From: Herbidospora daliensis
Lineage (GTDB): Bacteria > Actinomycetota > Actinomycetes > Streptosporangiales > Streptosporangiaceae
DNA length: 64,000 bases
NCBI RefSeq assembly: GCF_001570585.1
Contig: NZ_BBXF01000002.1
Location: 434,001-498,000, forward strand
Direction of reading: 5' to 3'
Positions within the stretch are counted from its first letter, which is position 1. The number at the start of each line of letters is the position of its first letter. The translations under genes were made by a program, and so were the position numbers. Of the stretch, positions 1 through 9,133 are shown in pieces. A model generated the notes under the pieces. It made no database searches. It was not told where the DNA came from and was given only the letters and a program-made list of their open reading frames with translations.

Positions 1-253
1 CGGTCCGGTAGTCGCGGTCGAAGAGCTTGCCGCCGATGCGGACGGTGTTCGACTCCTCGTCGTCGTACTCGACGTCGATCCAGCCCTTGGCCTTGGCCTT
101 GCCGTTGTTGCTGTAGTAGTAGCCCCAGTCGTCGTCGTAGTCCCAGTCGTTCGACGAGAGCGGAGCGGCGTTGGCGGCGGAGGCGACGACGCCCATGCCG
201 AGGGTGAGGGCGGAGGCGGTGGCGACGACGCCGAGCACGTTGCGGATGCGCAT
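1..253 (-). CDS. Small secreted protein, partial (C-terminus beyond window)
   Basis: The reading frame starts at the ATG whose first base is 253 and runs off the left edge after 84 codons. A CTGGAG ribosome site lies just upstream. Residues 1-30 form a signal peptide (Arg-rich start, hydrophobic core, ANA-AP cleavage site), so the product is probably exported. The mature part begins with an acidic and Tyr/Trp-rich patch (DWDYDDDWGYYY) and an AKAKG stretch. I do not recognise a family. It is divergent from the SARP regulator; the 163 bp between them should hold both promoters. Confidence 0.7.
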   Translation of the reverse strand, partial: MRIRNVLGVVATASALTLGMGVVASAANAAPLSSNDWDYDDDWGYYYSNNGKAKAKGWIDVEYDDEESNTVRIGGKLFDRDYRT

Positions 254-416
254 TGGATACTCCAGGGTTTTGAGGACGACCCCGTTTCCGGGTACGCCTC
301 ATTGATAGGTCGCCCTGCCTGCACGGGACTTTCACCGTCCTTGAGACCTCATTGCGAGCGACCTGACGTCGTATCATTCGGAGCGAAACTTCCGATTGGT
401 ACAAAGAGGGCTTCTG

Positions 417-3353
417 ATGGCAGGTCAGCTGCGCTTCGCGGTACTTGGACCCGTCAGAGCCTGGCGAGACGACGCCGAGCTCGATCTCGGCACTCCGCTC
501 CAGCGGTCCATCCTGGCGATGCTGCTGCTGCGCGAGGGCCGCGCGGTCACCCCCAACGAGCTCATCGACGCCGTCTGGGGTGAGGAGGCGCCGCCCCGGG
601 CGCTGGGCGCGCTGCGCACCTACGTCTCCCGGTTGCGCACGGCGCTGGAGCCCGACCGCTCTCCGCGTACACCACCGCAGTTGCTGACCTCGGTCGGCAA
701 GGGCTACGCGCTGCGGCTGCCCGACGGCGCCTTCGACCTGGCCAGGTTCGAGAAGGCGGCGCACGCCTGCGACTCGGCCCGCAAGGCGGGCGAGCTCGAC
801 CGGGCCGCCGAGACGTTACGCGAGGCCCTCGCCTGGTGGAGCGGCGAACCGCTCGCGGGCGCGGTCGGGCCCTACGCCGAGTCGCAGCGCGAACGGCTGC
901 TCGAACGCCGCATATCCGCCGTCGAGACGCTGATGGGCCTCGACCTCGACCTCGGTCGGCACGCCGAGATCATCTCCGAGCTGATGGTGCTCACCGCCGA
1001 CCACCCGCTGCGCGAGCGCCTGCGCGCCCAGCTCATGCTCGCCTACTACCGCTGCGGGCGGCAGGCCGAGGCGCTCAACGTCTTCACCGACACCCGCAAC
1101 GCCCTCATCGAGGAACTCGGCATCGACCCGGGCACGGAACTGACCGACCTGCACCGCCGTGTGCTGGCCGCCGACCCGACGCTGACCTTCGTACAACAGC
1201 AGGCTTCTGTACGGCTCACGCCGGACGAGCCGGCCGAACCCCAGCCCGTCATAGAGATGCCGAAACCCGCGCAGCTCCCGGCCGCCGTGACCGACTTCAC
1301 CGGCCGCAAGGCCCTGGTGAACCGGCTGCTCAACCAGCTGGGCGCGACCGACGGCGTGCCGATAGCGGCCATCTGCGGCATCGGCGGCGTCGGCAAGACC
1401 ACCCTCGCCGTGCACGTCGCCCACCTGCTGCACGACACCTTCCCCGACGGCCAGCTCTACGCCGACCTGCGCGGCTACGGCCGCGAACCGACGTCGCCGG
1501 AGACCGCGCTGGCGGCGTTCCTGCGGGCGCTCGGCATCCCGGTCGACGTCATCCCCGACGGCCTGGCCGACCGCGCCGCGCTGTTCCGCTCGCTGCTGGG
1601 CGACCGCCGCATGCTGGTGCTGCTCGACAACGCGCGCGACGCCGACCAGGTCGAGCACCTGCTGCCGGGCGCCCCGGGCTGCGCCGCGCTCATCACCAGC
1701 CGGGGCAAACTGGCCGACCTGCCGGCCGCGAAGCTGCTCGACCTCGACGTGATGGAACCCGACGAGGCGCTGGCCCTGTTCTCGGCCGTCGCCGGTCCCG
1801 AACGTGTCGCCGCCGAACGCGCCGCCGCCATGGACGTCGTCGCGGCCTGCGGCTTCCTGCCGCTGGCGGTCCGGATCGTGGCCGCCCGGCTGGCCTCCCG
1901 CCCGTCGTGGACGGTCGCCTCGCTGGTCCCCCGGCTGGCCGACGAGAGACGCCGCCTCGACGAGCTGAAGATCGGCAACCTGGCCGTGTCGGCCACCTTC
2001 GCCCTCGGCTACGGCCAGCTCGACCCGCGCCAGGCCCGCGCGTTCCGGTTGTTGTCGCTGCCCAACGGCACCGACATCTCCACCCCGGCCGCCGCGGCCG
2101 TGCTCGACCTGAACGCCGTCGAGACCGAGGACGTGCTGGAGTCGATGGTCGACGTCAGCCTCCTCGAAGCGCCCGCGCCGGGCCGCTACCGCTTCCACGA
2201 CCTGCTGCGCCTGTTCGCCCGCCGCCAGGCCGAAGACGGCGAGACCGCCGAGGCCCGCGGCCAGGCGCTGCACCGGCTGCTCGGCTTCTACCTCGGCTCG
2301 GCCCGCGCGGCCCACCGGCTGGCGTACGAGGGCAGCAAGGTCGCCGACAACCTGACCGTCATCGGCACCCGGGGCCACACGTTCGGGTCTGCCGACGAGT
2401 CGGTGGCGTGGCTGGCCGCCGAGGCCGACGACCTGTTCGCCTTGCTGGGCCAGGTGGCAGAGGAGCGCGCCGACGTGCCCGCCGCCGCCGATCTGCTGGT
2501 CGCGATGGAGCCGCTGCTGGAGGCGGGCGCGTTCGCCCGCGAGTTCGACCTGCGCACCCGCGCCCTGATCGAGGCCGGTGACGATCCGGCCCGGCTGCGC
2601 GCCCGCTACGTGCGCGGCCGGATGTTGTTCGGGGTCAACCGGCTGTCGGAGGCCGACCAGGAGTTCCGGACCTCGCTGGAGATCGCCGAGCGCACCGGCG
2701 ACCACGCGCTGCTGGGGGAGACCTACAACGCGCTCGGCGTGGTGACCGGCCGGCTCGGGCGGCACCCGGAGGCGCTCGACTGGTTCGGCCGGGCCACCAA
2801 GGTCTACCGCGAGCTGGGCAACCTGGCCGGTGAGGCGCTGGTGCTCAGCTACTCGGCCCGCGACCTGCTGCTGCTCGGCCGGGCCGCCGACGCGGTCGCC
2901 GTCTCGGAGCAGGGCCTGCAGATCTTCGGCGAGATCGGCAGCGGCCCCGGCGTGGCCAGGGCCCGCTACCACCTGGGCGTGGTGTTGTCGTACGTCGGCC
3001 GCCTGAACGAGGCCGTCGTCCACCACGCCGAATGCCTGGAGTTCTTCCGCGCCAGCAACCAGAAGGTCTGGGAGCAGCGGGTCTGCAACCGGCTCGCCAC
3101 CACCCTCACCAAGGCCGAACGATTCCAGGAGGCCGCCCGGCACGCCGAGCAGGCCCTCCAGGTCAGCCGGGAGATCACCCACCCCTACGGGGAGGCCCAG
3201 TCGCTGACCGCGCTCGGCAAGGCGCTGCGCGGGCTCGGCAGCCGCACCCGCAGCCGCGACGCGCTAGAGAAGGCCCTCGACCTTTTCATCCGGCTCGGTT
3301 CGGCCGAGGCGGACGACGTCCGGAAGCTGCTCGCCGATCGCGTCGAGACCTAG
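417..3353 (+). CDS. SARP/AfsR-type transcriptional activator (BTAD, NB-ARC, TPR)
   Basis: This is a 978-residue AfsR-like regulator. An N-terminal OmpR-type winged helix (about 1-95) is followed by a bacterial transcriptional activator domain (to about 245), then an NB-ARC ATPase with Walker A GIGGVGKTT near 321-329 and a Walker B-like MLVLLD near 400, and C-terminal TPR repeats (about 740-960). The ATG at 417 is chosen because AAAGAGGG (403-410) is well spaced; an in-frame TTG at 396 lacks a ribosome site. An in-frame TTA leucine codon at 816-818 could place it under bldA-type tRNA control. Members usually activate specialised metabolism, but no biosynthetic cluster is visible here, so the target is unknown. 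Confidence 0.9.
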   Translation: MAGQLRFAVLGPVRAWRDDAELDLGTPLQRSILAMLLLREGRAVTPNELIDAVWGEEAPPRALGALRTYVSRLRTALEPDRSPRTPPQLLTSVGKGYALRLPDGAFDLARFEKAAHACDSARKAGELDRAAETLREALAWWSGEPLAGAVGPYAESQRERLLERRISAVETLMGLDLDLGRHAEIISELMVLTADHPLRERLRAQLMLAYYRCGRQAEALNVFTDTRNALIEELGIDPGTELTDLHRRVLAADPTLTFVQQQASVRLTPDEPAEPQPVIEMPKPAQLPAAVTDFTGRKALVNRLLNQLGATDGVPIAAICGIGGVGKTTLAVHVAHLLHDTFPDGQLYADLRGYGREPTSPETALAAFLRALGIPVDVIPDGLADRAALFRSLLGDRRMLVLLDNARDADQVEHLLPGAPGCAALITSRGKLADLPAAKLLDLDVMEPDEALALFSAVAGPERVAAERAAAMDVVAACGFLPLAVRIVAARLASRPSWTVASLVPRLADERRRLDELKIGNLAVSATFALGYGQLDPRQARAFRLLSLPNGTDISTPAAAAVLDLNAVETEDVLESMVDVSLLEAPAPGRYRFHDLLRLFARRQAEDGETAEARGQALHRLLGFYLGSARAAHRLAYEGSKVADNLTVIGTRGHTFGSADESVAWLAAEADDLFALLGQVAEERADVPAAADLLVAMEPLLEAGAFAREFDLRTRALIEAGDDPARLRARYVRGRMLFGVNRLSEADQEFRTSLEIAERTGDHALLGETYNALGVVTGRLGRHPEALDWFGRATKVYRELGNLAGEALVLSYSARDLLLLGRAADAVAVSEQGLQIFGEIGSGPGVARARYHLGVVLSYVGRLNEAVVHHAECLEFFRASNQKVWEQRVCNRLATTLTKAERFQEAARHAEQALQVSREITHPYGEAQSLTALGKALRGLGSRTRSRDALEKALDLFIRLGSAEADDVRKLLADRVET

Positions 3354-3530
3354 TTCGTCGTCGAGCCTGGTCATCCGGACGTGGTTGATCACTGGGGTTC
3401 CTTTCGCGGTGGAGATGAACGCGCCCGGCCGGTCGCCGCTCTCACCCGGCGCGTTAGGGGGCCCGGTGGGATCCACACGGTGCGCCTCGGTGATCGCCAG
3501 CCGCCTCTCTGAAAACGACCGGCCGGGCCT

Positions 3531-3578
3531 GGGCGGGGTCCCTACCCCCGGGTTCCCCGCCCGGTTCCACTTTCTTAC
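3531..3578 (+). terminator. Probable intrinsic terminator after the SARP gene
   Basis: An 8-bp GC stem (GGGCGGGG at 3531-3538 with CCCCGCCC at 3555-3562) is followed by a T-rich stretch (ACTTTCTTACTT). It lies between two convergent genes. The rest of the 243-bp gap (3354-3596) shows nothing else I can assign. Confidence 0.5.
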
Positions 3579-3596
3579 TTCGCGCTTGACGATCGA

Positions 3597-5036
3597 TCAA
3601 CGGCCGATTGCGAAGAACCCCTCGGCCACCAGACGGCGCACGCTCTCGGTGTCGGCCAGGCCCGGCCGACCGGTCAGTTCGCCGATGGCGGCCAGCAGCG
3701 GGCCGGTCTTCAGCTCGCCGTCGACGACCCCGGCCAGCGCCGCCTCGACGGTGCCGACGTCGGCCGTCCGGCGCAGGCCCCGCGTCTGGCGGAGCCGGAT
3801 CACCGACGGGTCGTCGGCGCCGGGCGGGCCGACCCGTTCCTCGATCACGCCCTCGGCCAGGGTCAGCGCGACCTCGCGCAGGTCGTCGTCGCTGAGCCGG
3901 TGGGCGGTGGTGATCGCGTCGAGCACCTTCCCGACGTAGGCCCCCACGGGGAGCTCGACCTGGTGGGTGAGCTGCTCTATGCGGACGACGGGATCGAGGG
4001 AACCCGAGTCGTTGAGGGTGATCCAGCCGAAGCCGATGCCCTCGACCTCCTGCTCCTCGAACCACTCCAGCCACTCGTCGTAGCGGTCGCGGTAGGCCGG
4101 GGTGCCCTGTTCGGCGGCGTCGCGCAACCACAACTCGACGTATTCGGCCGGATCCTGCACGTCGCGCTGCACCACCCAGCCGTCGCAGCCGGTGGCCGAG
4201 AGCCAGCCGCCGACGCGGTCGCGCCAGTCTTCGCCGCGCACGTGCAGCCAGTTGGCTAGCAGGTGGCAGGTGCCCCCGGCGGCCAGGTGGGCGGGCGCGA
4301 GCTTGACCAGGTCGCGGCAGAACTCGTCGCCCCGGTAGCCGGTCTCGCGGTAGGTCAGCCGACCGGCCGGGGAGATCACGAACGGGGGATTGGACACGAT
4401 GAGGTCGTAGCGCTCGCCGCCGACCGGGTCGAACATCGAGCCCTTGCGCGTCTCGACCTCGGTGACGCCCGACAACCCCCAGCTCAGCCGGGCGAGGTGG
4501 AGCGCGCGGGCGTTCACGTCGGTCGCGGTGATCTCCTCGGCCCGGTCGGCGAGGTGGAGCACCTGCACCCCGCACCCGGTCCCGAGGTCGAGCGCCCGTC
4601 CGACCGGCTCACGCGAGACCAGCTGCGCCAGGTTCGCCGACGCCCCGCCCGCCCCGACCACGTGGTCGCGCCGCAACGCCGGGTCGCCGGGCCGGACCTT
4701 GCGGTCGGACACCACGTAGCCGCCGGTCTCCCAGGGCTGGATGTGCACGTTCGCCTGGACGGTGTCGCCCACCTTGATCAGCAGCCCGGCGCGCAGCAGC
4801 TCCTGGAGCGGCAGGTCGGCGGCGGCCGTGCTGACCGGCACCCCCAGCCACCACAGGCGGATCAGGGTGCCCAGCGAGTCGCCGTCACGCGTCGCGCGCA
4901 GCGCCGGCACGAGTTCCTCGCGCGCCAGCGCGGAGGCCGCCGTGTCGCCGAGCCTCCCGCGTACGCCGTCGATCGTGTAGCCGATCTCCAGGAATCGATC
5001 GCGAAGCCGTATGAGCAGGTCAGATGGTGCGTCCAC
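3597..5036 (-). CDS. Class I SAM-dependent methyltransferase (small-domain MTase, NPPF motif)
   Basis: The protein is 479 residues long. An N-terminal helical/winged domain precedes a Rossmann methyltransferase core with a glycine-rich SAM loop (LDLGTGCG) and the NPPF motif (VSNPPFVI) typical of N-methylating small-domain enzymes such as RsmC or PrmC relatives. The C-terminal third is an extension seen in actinobacterial members. The substrate (rRNA, protein or small molecule) cannot be told from sequence. The GTG at 5036 is chosen over the far-upstream ATG because the upstream stretch lacks family character and a -10 box TAGATT (5049-5044) lies exactly 7 nt before the GTG, implying a leaderless transcript. 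Confidence 0.85.
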   Translation of the reverse strand: MDAPSDLLIRLRDRFLEIGYTIDGVRGRLGDTAASALAREELVPALRATRDGDSLGTLIRLWWLGVPVSTAAADLPLQELLRAGLLIKVGDTVQANVHIQPWETGGYVVSDRKVRPGDPALRRDHVVGAGGASANLAQLVSREPVGRALDLGTGCGVQVLHLADRAEEITATDVNARALHLARLSWGLSGVTEVETRKGSMFDPVGGERYDLIVSNPPFVISPAGRLTYRETGYRGDEFCRDLVKLAPAHLAAGGTCHLLANWLHVRGEDWRDRVGGWLSATGCDGWVVQRDVQDPAEYVELWLRDAAEQGTPAYRDRYDEWLEWFEEQEVEGIGFGWITLNDSGSLDPVVRIEQLTHQVELPVGAYVGKVLDAITTAHRLSDDDLREVALTLAEGVIEERVGPPGADDPSVIRLRQTRGLRRTADVGTVEAALAGVVDGELKTGPLLAAIGELTGRPGLADTESVRRLVAEGFFAIGR

Positions 5037-5043
5037 ACAGAGC

Positions 5044-5049
5044 AATCTA
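5044..5049 (-). promoter_or_regulatory. Leaderless -10 box for the methyltransferase gene
   Basis: TAGATT on the minus strand, 7 nt before the GTG at 5036. No Shine-Dalgarno sequence is present, so transcription probably begins at the start codon. Confidence 0.5.
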
Positions 5050-5124
5050 GCGCCGTAAGCGCTTTGCAAGCAGCGGTCAAGCAGGCGGGCGTATGACCCG
5101 GACAACCTCTTCGGGGAGTTTGCC

Positions 5125-5412
5125 ATGTTCATACCGTGCCTGGCGTGCGGCTCGCGGTTCCGGCCCGACGACTACTTCCGCGCCTGCCACGACTACAACC
5201 GCGGCCGCGACCTGGTCTCGTGGACGTGCCCGGCCTGCGGGAACCGCGACGACCTGCGCGTGCTGCCGGGGGAGCTGGGCTTCGGCTACCCGGCCCGGGG
5301 CCGCTACGCGGTGAACCGCACGATCGCGGTGCCGGGCATGCGCCGCCAGCGGCACGATCTGCGGCTGGAGATCTCCCTCGACAAGCGCACCTGGCGGGTG
5401 CTCAGCCGCTGA
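5125..5412 (+). CDS. Small zinc-ribbon-like protein of unknown function
   Basis: A 95-residue protein starts at ATG 5125 behind a GGGGAG ribosome site. Two CxxC pairs (CLAC near residues 5-8 and CPAC near 35-38) suggest a zinc ribbon. The rest is basic and rich in Arg and Tyr. It is divergent from the methyltransferase and converges on the TetR gene, overlapping its end by 11 bp. I do not recognise a named family. Confidence 0.65.
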   Translation: MFIPCLACGSRFRPDDYFRACHDYNRGRDLVSWTCPACGNRDDLRVLPGELGFGYPARGRYAVNRTIAVPGMRRQRHDLRLEISLDKRTWRVLSR

Positions 5413-5989
5413 GGCCGGCCCAGGCGGCCTCGGCGAGAGACCGGATCTCCTCGTCGGTCGGCTGGTGGGCGCCGGCGAACCACAGGCGGCACATCTCCTG
5501 AGCGGGGCCGAGCCACAACACGTAACACATGGTCGACTGGACCGTCTTGAGCGTGCCCGACTTCATGTGGGGCTTCCACCAGTCGGCGACCTGGCGGAAG
5601 AAGGCCCGCCGCGTCTCGGCGACGTCGTCGCCGCCGGGCTCCTCGCGCCGGGGCGGCCGTTCGCTGATCAGCAGCCGGGCCCGCTCGGGGTGTTCGCCGC
5701 ACCACTCCATGTGGAAGGCGACGATCGCCTCGATCCCGGCGCGGGCGTCGTCGTTGGCGAGCAGCCGGGTGATGAACGCTTCCTGGTACATCGCCAGCGT
5801 TTCGGCGTAGAGCACCCCGAACACGTGCTCTTTGCTGGCGAAATGGTGATAGAAACTACCTACGCTCACGCCGCTTTCCTCGCGGAGGCTGGCGAGCGTG
5901 GTGGCGGAGACACCGTCCTGGCTGAACCGGCGCAGGGCGCCGTCCATGATCCGGGTCCGCCCGTCTCGGCCGATCTTCGCGCTCTTCAC
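5402..5989 (-). CDS. TetR-family transcriptional regulator
   Basis: A 195-residue TetR repressor. The N-terminal helix-turn-helix reads SVGSFYHHFASKEHVF near residues 40-58, followed by an all-helical ligand domain. It starts with GTG that overlaps the stop of the upstream acetyltransferase (GTGA, 5989-5986), so the two are translationally coupled. The ligand is unknown; the acetyltransferase is the obvious co-regulated partner. Confidence 0.9.
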   Translation of the reverse strand: MKSAKIGRDGRTRIMDGALRRFSQDGVSATTLASLREESGVSVGSFYHHFASKEHVFGVLYAETLAMYQEAFITRLLANDDARAGIEAIVAFHMEWCGEHPERARLLISERPPRREEPGGDDVAETRRAFFRQVADWWKPHMKSGTLKTVQSTMCYVLWLGPAQEMCRLWFAGAHQPTDEEIRSLAEAAWAGLSG

Positions 5990-6483
5990 ACCATCAATGG
6001 TGGCCTAACAGAGCTTTGTTCTGCAAATGCGAGGCTCGCTCTGACCTGAACCGACCCGTGTTCGACGGCCATCTCGGCCTCCGGCCAGGCCCGGTTGATC
6101 ATGGCCAGCACCCGCCGGTTCTCCCCCATGACGTCCATCGTCAGCCACCGGACCCCGTCCGCGCGGGCGACCAGTTCCCTGATCAACCGGGAGCCGACGC
6201 CCTGCCCCTGCCAGGCGTCCGCCACCACCACCGCGATCTCGGCCTCCTCGCCCTTCCGGTACGCCATCGCGTGCCCGATCACCATCGCGTCGACGGTGGC
6301 CAGTAAGGCGTCGCGGCGCTCGTCCCTGGCCAGCATGGCTCCGACGAGCGTGTTCGTCGGCCGGGTGAGCCCGGCGAAGAAACGATGCGTCTGCGTGCGC
6401 AGCGAGAGGTCGAGCAGGAACTTCCGCACCCCGTCCGCGTCGTCCGGCCCCGCGGGGCGGACGTCCACCTGAGTTCTCTGCAT
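5986..6483 (-). CDS. GNAT-family N-acetyltransferase
   Basis: A 165-residue GNAT enzyme. The acetyl-CoA pyrophosphate-binding motif is seen in VVVADAWQGQGVGSRLI (Q/RxxGxG/A type), followed by the beta-strand with LTMDVMGEN and the C-terminal strands. It transfers an acetyl group from acetyl-CoA to an amine; the substrate is not evident. It is the first gene of a two-gene unit with the TetR regulator and is divergent from the HxlR regulator. Confidence 0.85.
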   Translation of the reverse strand: MQRTQVDVRPAGPDDADGVRKFLLDLSLRTQTHRFFAGLTRPTNTLVGAMLARDERRDALLATVDAMVIGHAMAYRKGEEAEIAVVVADAWQGQGVGSRLIRELVARADGVRWLTMDVMGENRRVLAMINRAWPEAEMAVEHGSVQVRASLAFAEQSSVRPPLMV

Positions 6484-6550
6484 GGACTCAGGGTTTCTTG
6501 CCGAGCTGGGTATGTCAAGTAGACTCAGATGGGTAGAGGAAGTGATGATT

Positions 6551-6556
6551 TACGAT
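6551..6556 (+). promoter_or_regulatory. Leaderless -10 box for the HxlR gene
   Basis: TACGAT, exactly 7 nt before the ATG at 6564. It favours the 6564 start over the in-frame ATG at 6555, which lies inside the box. Confidence 0.5.
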
Positions 6557-6563
6557 GCGTGCC

Positions 6564-7046
6564 ATGACCGATCCGCCGCGAAGCGCCTTCCGGCTGGACA
6601 ACTGTTCCATCGAGCGCACCCTGTCCGCCCTCGGCGAGAAGTGGACCTTCCTGGTGCTGCGCGAGGTCTTCGGCGGGGTCCGCCGCTTCGCCGACCTCCA
6701 GGCCAACACGGGCGCCCCCCGCCAGGTGCTGAGCGCCCGCCTGTCCCGGCTCGTCGCCGAGGGCACCCTGCGCAAGGTCCCCTACCAGGAGCCCGGCCAG
6801 CGTCAGCGCGACGAATACCGGCTGACCGACAAGGGCCGCGAACTCTTCCCGATTTTGGTCGCGCTGCTCCAGTGGGGCGACCGCTACATGGCCGACCCCG
6901 AAGGTCCGTCGCTGCTGGTCACCCATCGCGGCTGCGGCGCCCAGGTCACGCTGGAGCTGCGGTGCGCCGACGGCCACGAGGTCGGCGGGCCCAGAGAGAC
7001 CGTCGCGCTGCCCGGACCGGGATCCCGCGTCAGGGGCACCGCCTAG
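6564..7046 (+). CDS. HxlR-family winged-helix transcriptional regulator
   Basis: A 160-residue protein. The HxlR winged helix is clear: CSIERTLSALGEKWTFLVLRE (first helix with its conserved Cys and GxKW), then a recognition region with RFADLQ and a wing with basic residues. HxlR proteins often sense redox or electrophile stress through the N-terminal Cys. A C-terminal extension of about 50 residues with two Cys (GCGAQ, LRCADG) is beyond the minimal domain. The next gene, SURF1, follows after 19 bp but has its own promoter. Confidence 0.88.
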   Translation: MTDPPRSAFRLDNCSIERTLSALGEKWTFLVLREVFGGVRRFADLQANTGAPRQVLSARLSRLVAEGTLRKVPYQEPGQRQRDEYRLTDKGRELFPILVALLQWGDRYMADPEGPSLLVTHRGCGAQVTLELRCADGHEVGGPRETVALPGPGSRVRGTA

Positions 7047-7052
7047 GGTCCT

Positions 7053-7058
7053 TAGTCT
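7053..7058 (+). promoter_or_regulatory. Leaderless -10 box for the SURF1 gene
   Basis: TAGTCT, exactly 7 nt before the GTG at 7066; no ribosome site. Confidence 0.5.
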
Positions 7059-7065
7059 TTAGGGC

Positions 7066-7860
7066 GTGTACCGGTTCCTGCTGACCCCTCGCTGGCTGGC
7101 GCTTCACGTCGTCGTGCTGCTGGTGATCCCGGCCTTCGTCTTCCTCGGCCGGTGGCAGTTCGGCCGGTGGGAAGACCGCTCCGCCGCCGAAGACCGCAAC
7201 GCGACCAATCTGGCCGCGCCTCCGGTGCCGGTCGGCGATCTGACGAGCGTGGGCGGGGCCGTACCGGAGAAGGACAAGTTCCGCAGGGTCACCGCCACCG
7301 GCGCCTACGACCCGGCCCACGAGCTGCTGGTCCGCAGGCGCACCCAGAACAGCCGGGTCGGCTTCTACGTCCTCACCCCGCTCAAGACCGCCGACGGCGC
7401 GGTGCTGGTGAACCGCGGCTGGGTCGCGGCCGGCGCGACCATCGACACCCTGCCCGAGGTGCCGCCGCCCCCTGGCGGCGAGGTGACATTGACGGGCCGT
7501 CTGCGCCCCGCCGAGACCACCGAGACGACCGGCATCATCGACCGCAAGGGCCTCCCGGCGGGCCAGGTCCTGCTGATCGACGACCGCCCCATCGCCGGCC
7601 TGGTCGGCTCCCCCCTCTACGGCGGCTACGTCGACCTCATCGAACAGCGGCCGAGCGCGGAAAAAGCGCCCGAGCCCGTGCCCGCCCCGGAATCGGGTGG
7701 TGGCGGAGGGCTCAATCTGGCCTACGGAGTGCAGTGGTGGCTGTTCATCGGGGTGGCGATCGGCGGCTGGATCCTCCTGATCCGGCGAGAGCTTCACGAC
7801 CGGCGCGAAAGTACTGATAATGGTGGGGCGTCCGAGGCCACCAGCCACGCCGCGACCTGA
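7066..7860 (+). CDS. SURF1-family cytochrome oxidase assembly protein
   Basis: A 264-residue membrane protein with the SURF1 layout. There is one transmembrane helix near residues 9-27, a soluble loop with the conserved start FLGRWQFGRW, the mid-domain VLVNRGWV motif, and a second helix near 222-240 (QWWLFIGVAIGG). SURF1 proteins help insert haem into or assemble aa3-type cytochrome c oxidase. The GTG start is leaderless. The last 20 residues are polar and variable. Confidence 0.88.
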   Translation: MYRFLLTPRWLALHVVVLLVIPAFVFLGRWQFGRWEDRSAAEDRNATNLAAPPVPVGDLTSVGGAVPEKDKFRRVTATGAYDPAHELLVRRRTQNSRVGFYVLTPLKTADGAVLVNRGWVAAGATIDTLPEVPPPPGGEVTLTGRLRPAETTETTGIIDRKGLPAGQVLLIDDRPIAGLVGSPLYGGYVDLIEQRPSAEKAPEPVPAPESGGGGGLNLAYGVQWWLFIGVAIGGWILLIRRELHDRRESTDNGGASEATSHAAT

Positions 7861-7891
7861 ACCAACGGATACCAACCGGAGACCTGCCAGC

Positions 7892-7921
7892 TTGTTTGGC
7901 GTTATTCCTTGGCCCTAACGT
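7892..7921 (+). promoter_or_regulatory. Promoter for the amidohydrolase gene
   Basis: -35-like TTGTTT (7892-7897), an 18-bp spacer, and -10 TAACGT (7916-7921), 8 nt before the GTG at 7930. No ribosome site is visible; a leaderless start is likely. Confidence 0.5.
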
Positions 7922-7929
7922 TGAATGCT

Positions 7930-9126
7930 GTGAGTACCCCGCTGCTTCCCGACCCTGAGCCGAGGCGGCGGGATTTTGTGATCATCTCAGTCGATGATCA
8001 CGTGATCGAGCCGCCCGACGTCTTCGAGAACCGCCTCGCCGCCAAGTTCCGCGACGCGGCCCCCAAGGTCGTCGACACCGACAGCGGCCACCAGGTGTGG
8101 CGCTACGGCGGCGCGACCTACCCGGCCGCCGGCATCGACGTCGGCGCCGGCCGCCCCCGCGAGGCGTGGACCCTCGACCCGGTCCGCTTCGACGACATGC
8201 GCCCCGGCTGCTACGACGTCGACGCCCGCATCGAAGATATGGACCGTGCCGGAATCTGGGCGGCCCTGAACTTCCCCGGCATGCTGGCCACCCAGGCGGG
8301 CGTCGCCTTCGCCCGCACCCGCGACCAGGATCTCGGCTTAGCCCTGGTCAAGGCCTGGAACGACTGGCACGTCGACGTGTGGGCCGGCACCTACCCCGAG
8401 CGCGTGATCGCCCTCCAGCTCCCCTGGTTGCCCGACCCCGAGGTCGCCGCCAAGGAGATCAAGGCCAACGCGGCCCGCGGCTTCAAGGCCGTCGTCTTCC
8501 CCGAGTTCCCCACCCGCCTGCGCCTGCCGTCGATCCACAGCGGCCACTGGGATCCGTTCCTGGCCGCCTGCGAAGAGACCGGCACGGTCGTCTGCCTCCA
8601 CACCGGCGCGTCGTCGTGGGCCCCGGTGCCCTCGCCCGACACCCCCATAGAGGCGATCACCACCCTGATGCCGTCGACGGCGATGTTCGCCTGCGCCGAC
8701 TGGTTGTGGTCGGGCATCCCGCTGCGCTTCCCCGGCCTGCGCATCCTCATCGTCGAGGGCGGCGTGGGCTGGCTCCCGATGCTGGCCGAACGCGCCGACT
8801 ACGCCCTCGACCACCCGGTGTCGAGCGAGTCGGCCTGGGACGGCGGCCTGCGGCCGAGCGAGGTCCTGCGCCGCAACTTCTTCTTCGGCACCCTCGACGA
8901 CACCGCCCTGAGCGGGGTGCGCATGGCCGTCGGCATGGAACACGTGCTCCTGGAGAGCGGCTACCCCCGCGCCGAGTCGTCGTGGCCCGACACGCAACAC
9001 TCGGTCGCCCGGCGGCTGGGCAACCTGCCGCCGGCCGACATCGCGCGGGTGGCCTACGGCAACGCCGCCCGCCTCTTCGGCCACCCGCTGCCGTCGCGGG
9101 CGTGGTTGCGCATGGAAGAGATCTGA
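7930..9126 (+). CDS. Amidohydrolase-2 family metal-dependent hydrolase
   Basis: The protein is about 398 residues long. The first beta strand carries a metal-binding-type motif (SVDDHVIEPP), a later strand CLHTGAS supplies the second His, and a strand near 250-270 reads LIVEGGVGWLP, as in TIM-barrel amidohydrolase-2 enzymes such as decarboxylases and hydratases. The substrate is unknown. The GTG at 7930 is preferred to the TTG at 7909. A TTA codon lies at 8338-8340. It converges on the small YkvA-like gene. Confidence 0.85.
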   Translation: MSTPLLPDPEPRRRDFVIISVDDHVIEPPDVFENRLAAKFRDAAPKVVDTDSGHQVWRYGGATYPAAGIDVGAGRPREAWTLDPVRFDDMRPGCYDVDARIEDMDRAGIWAALNFPGMLATQAGVAFARTRDQDLGLALVKAWNDWHVDVWAGTYPERVIALQLPWLPDPEVAAKEIKANAARGFKAVVFPEFPTRLRLPSIHSGHWDPFLAACEETGTVVCLHTGASSWAPVPSPDTPIEAITTLMPSTAMFACADWLWSGIPLRFPGLRILIVEGGVGWLPMLAERADYALDHPVSSESAWDGGLRPSEVLRRNFFFGTLDDTALSGVRMAVGMEHVLLESGYPRAESSWPDTQHSVARRLGNLPPADIARVAYGNAARLFGHPLPSRAWLRMEEI

Positions 9127-9133
9127 CCCGACG

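Noticed and set aside
816-3182. 788-residue open frame on the minus strand opposite the SARP gene
   Set aside because: Low-complexity Gly/Ala/Gln/Arg composition typical of antisense frames in GC-rich genes; no family motif.
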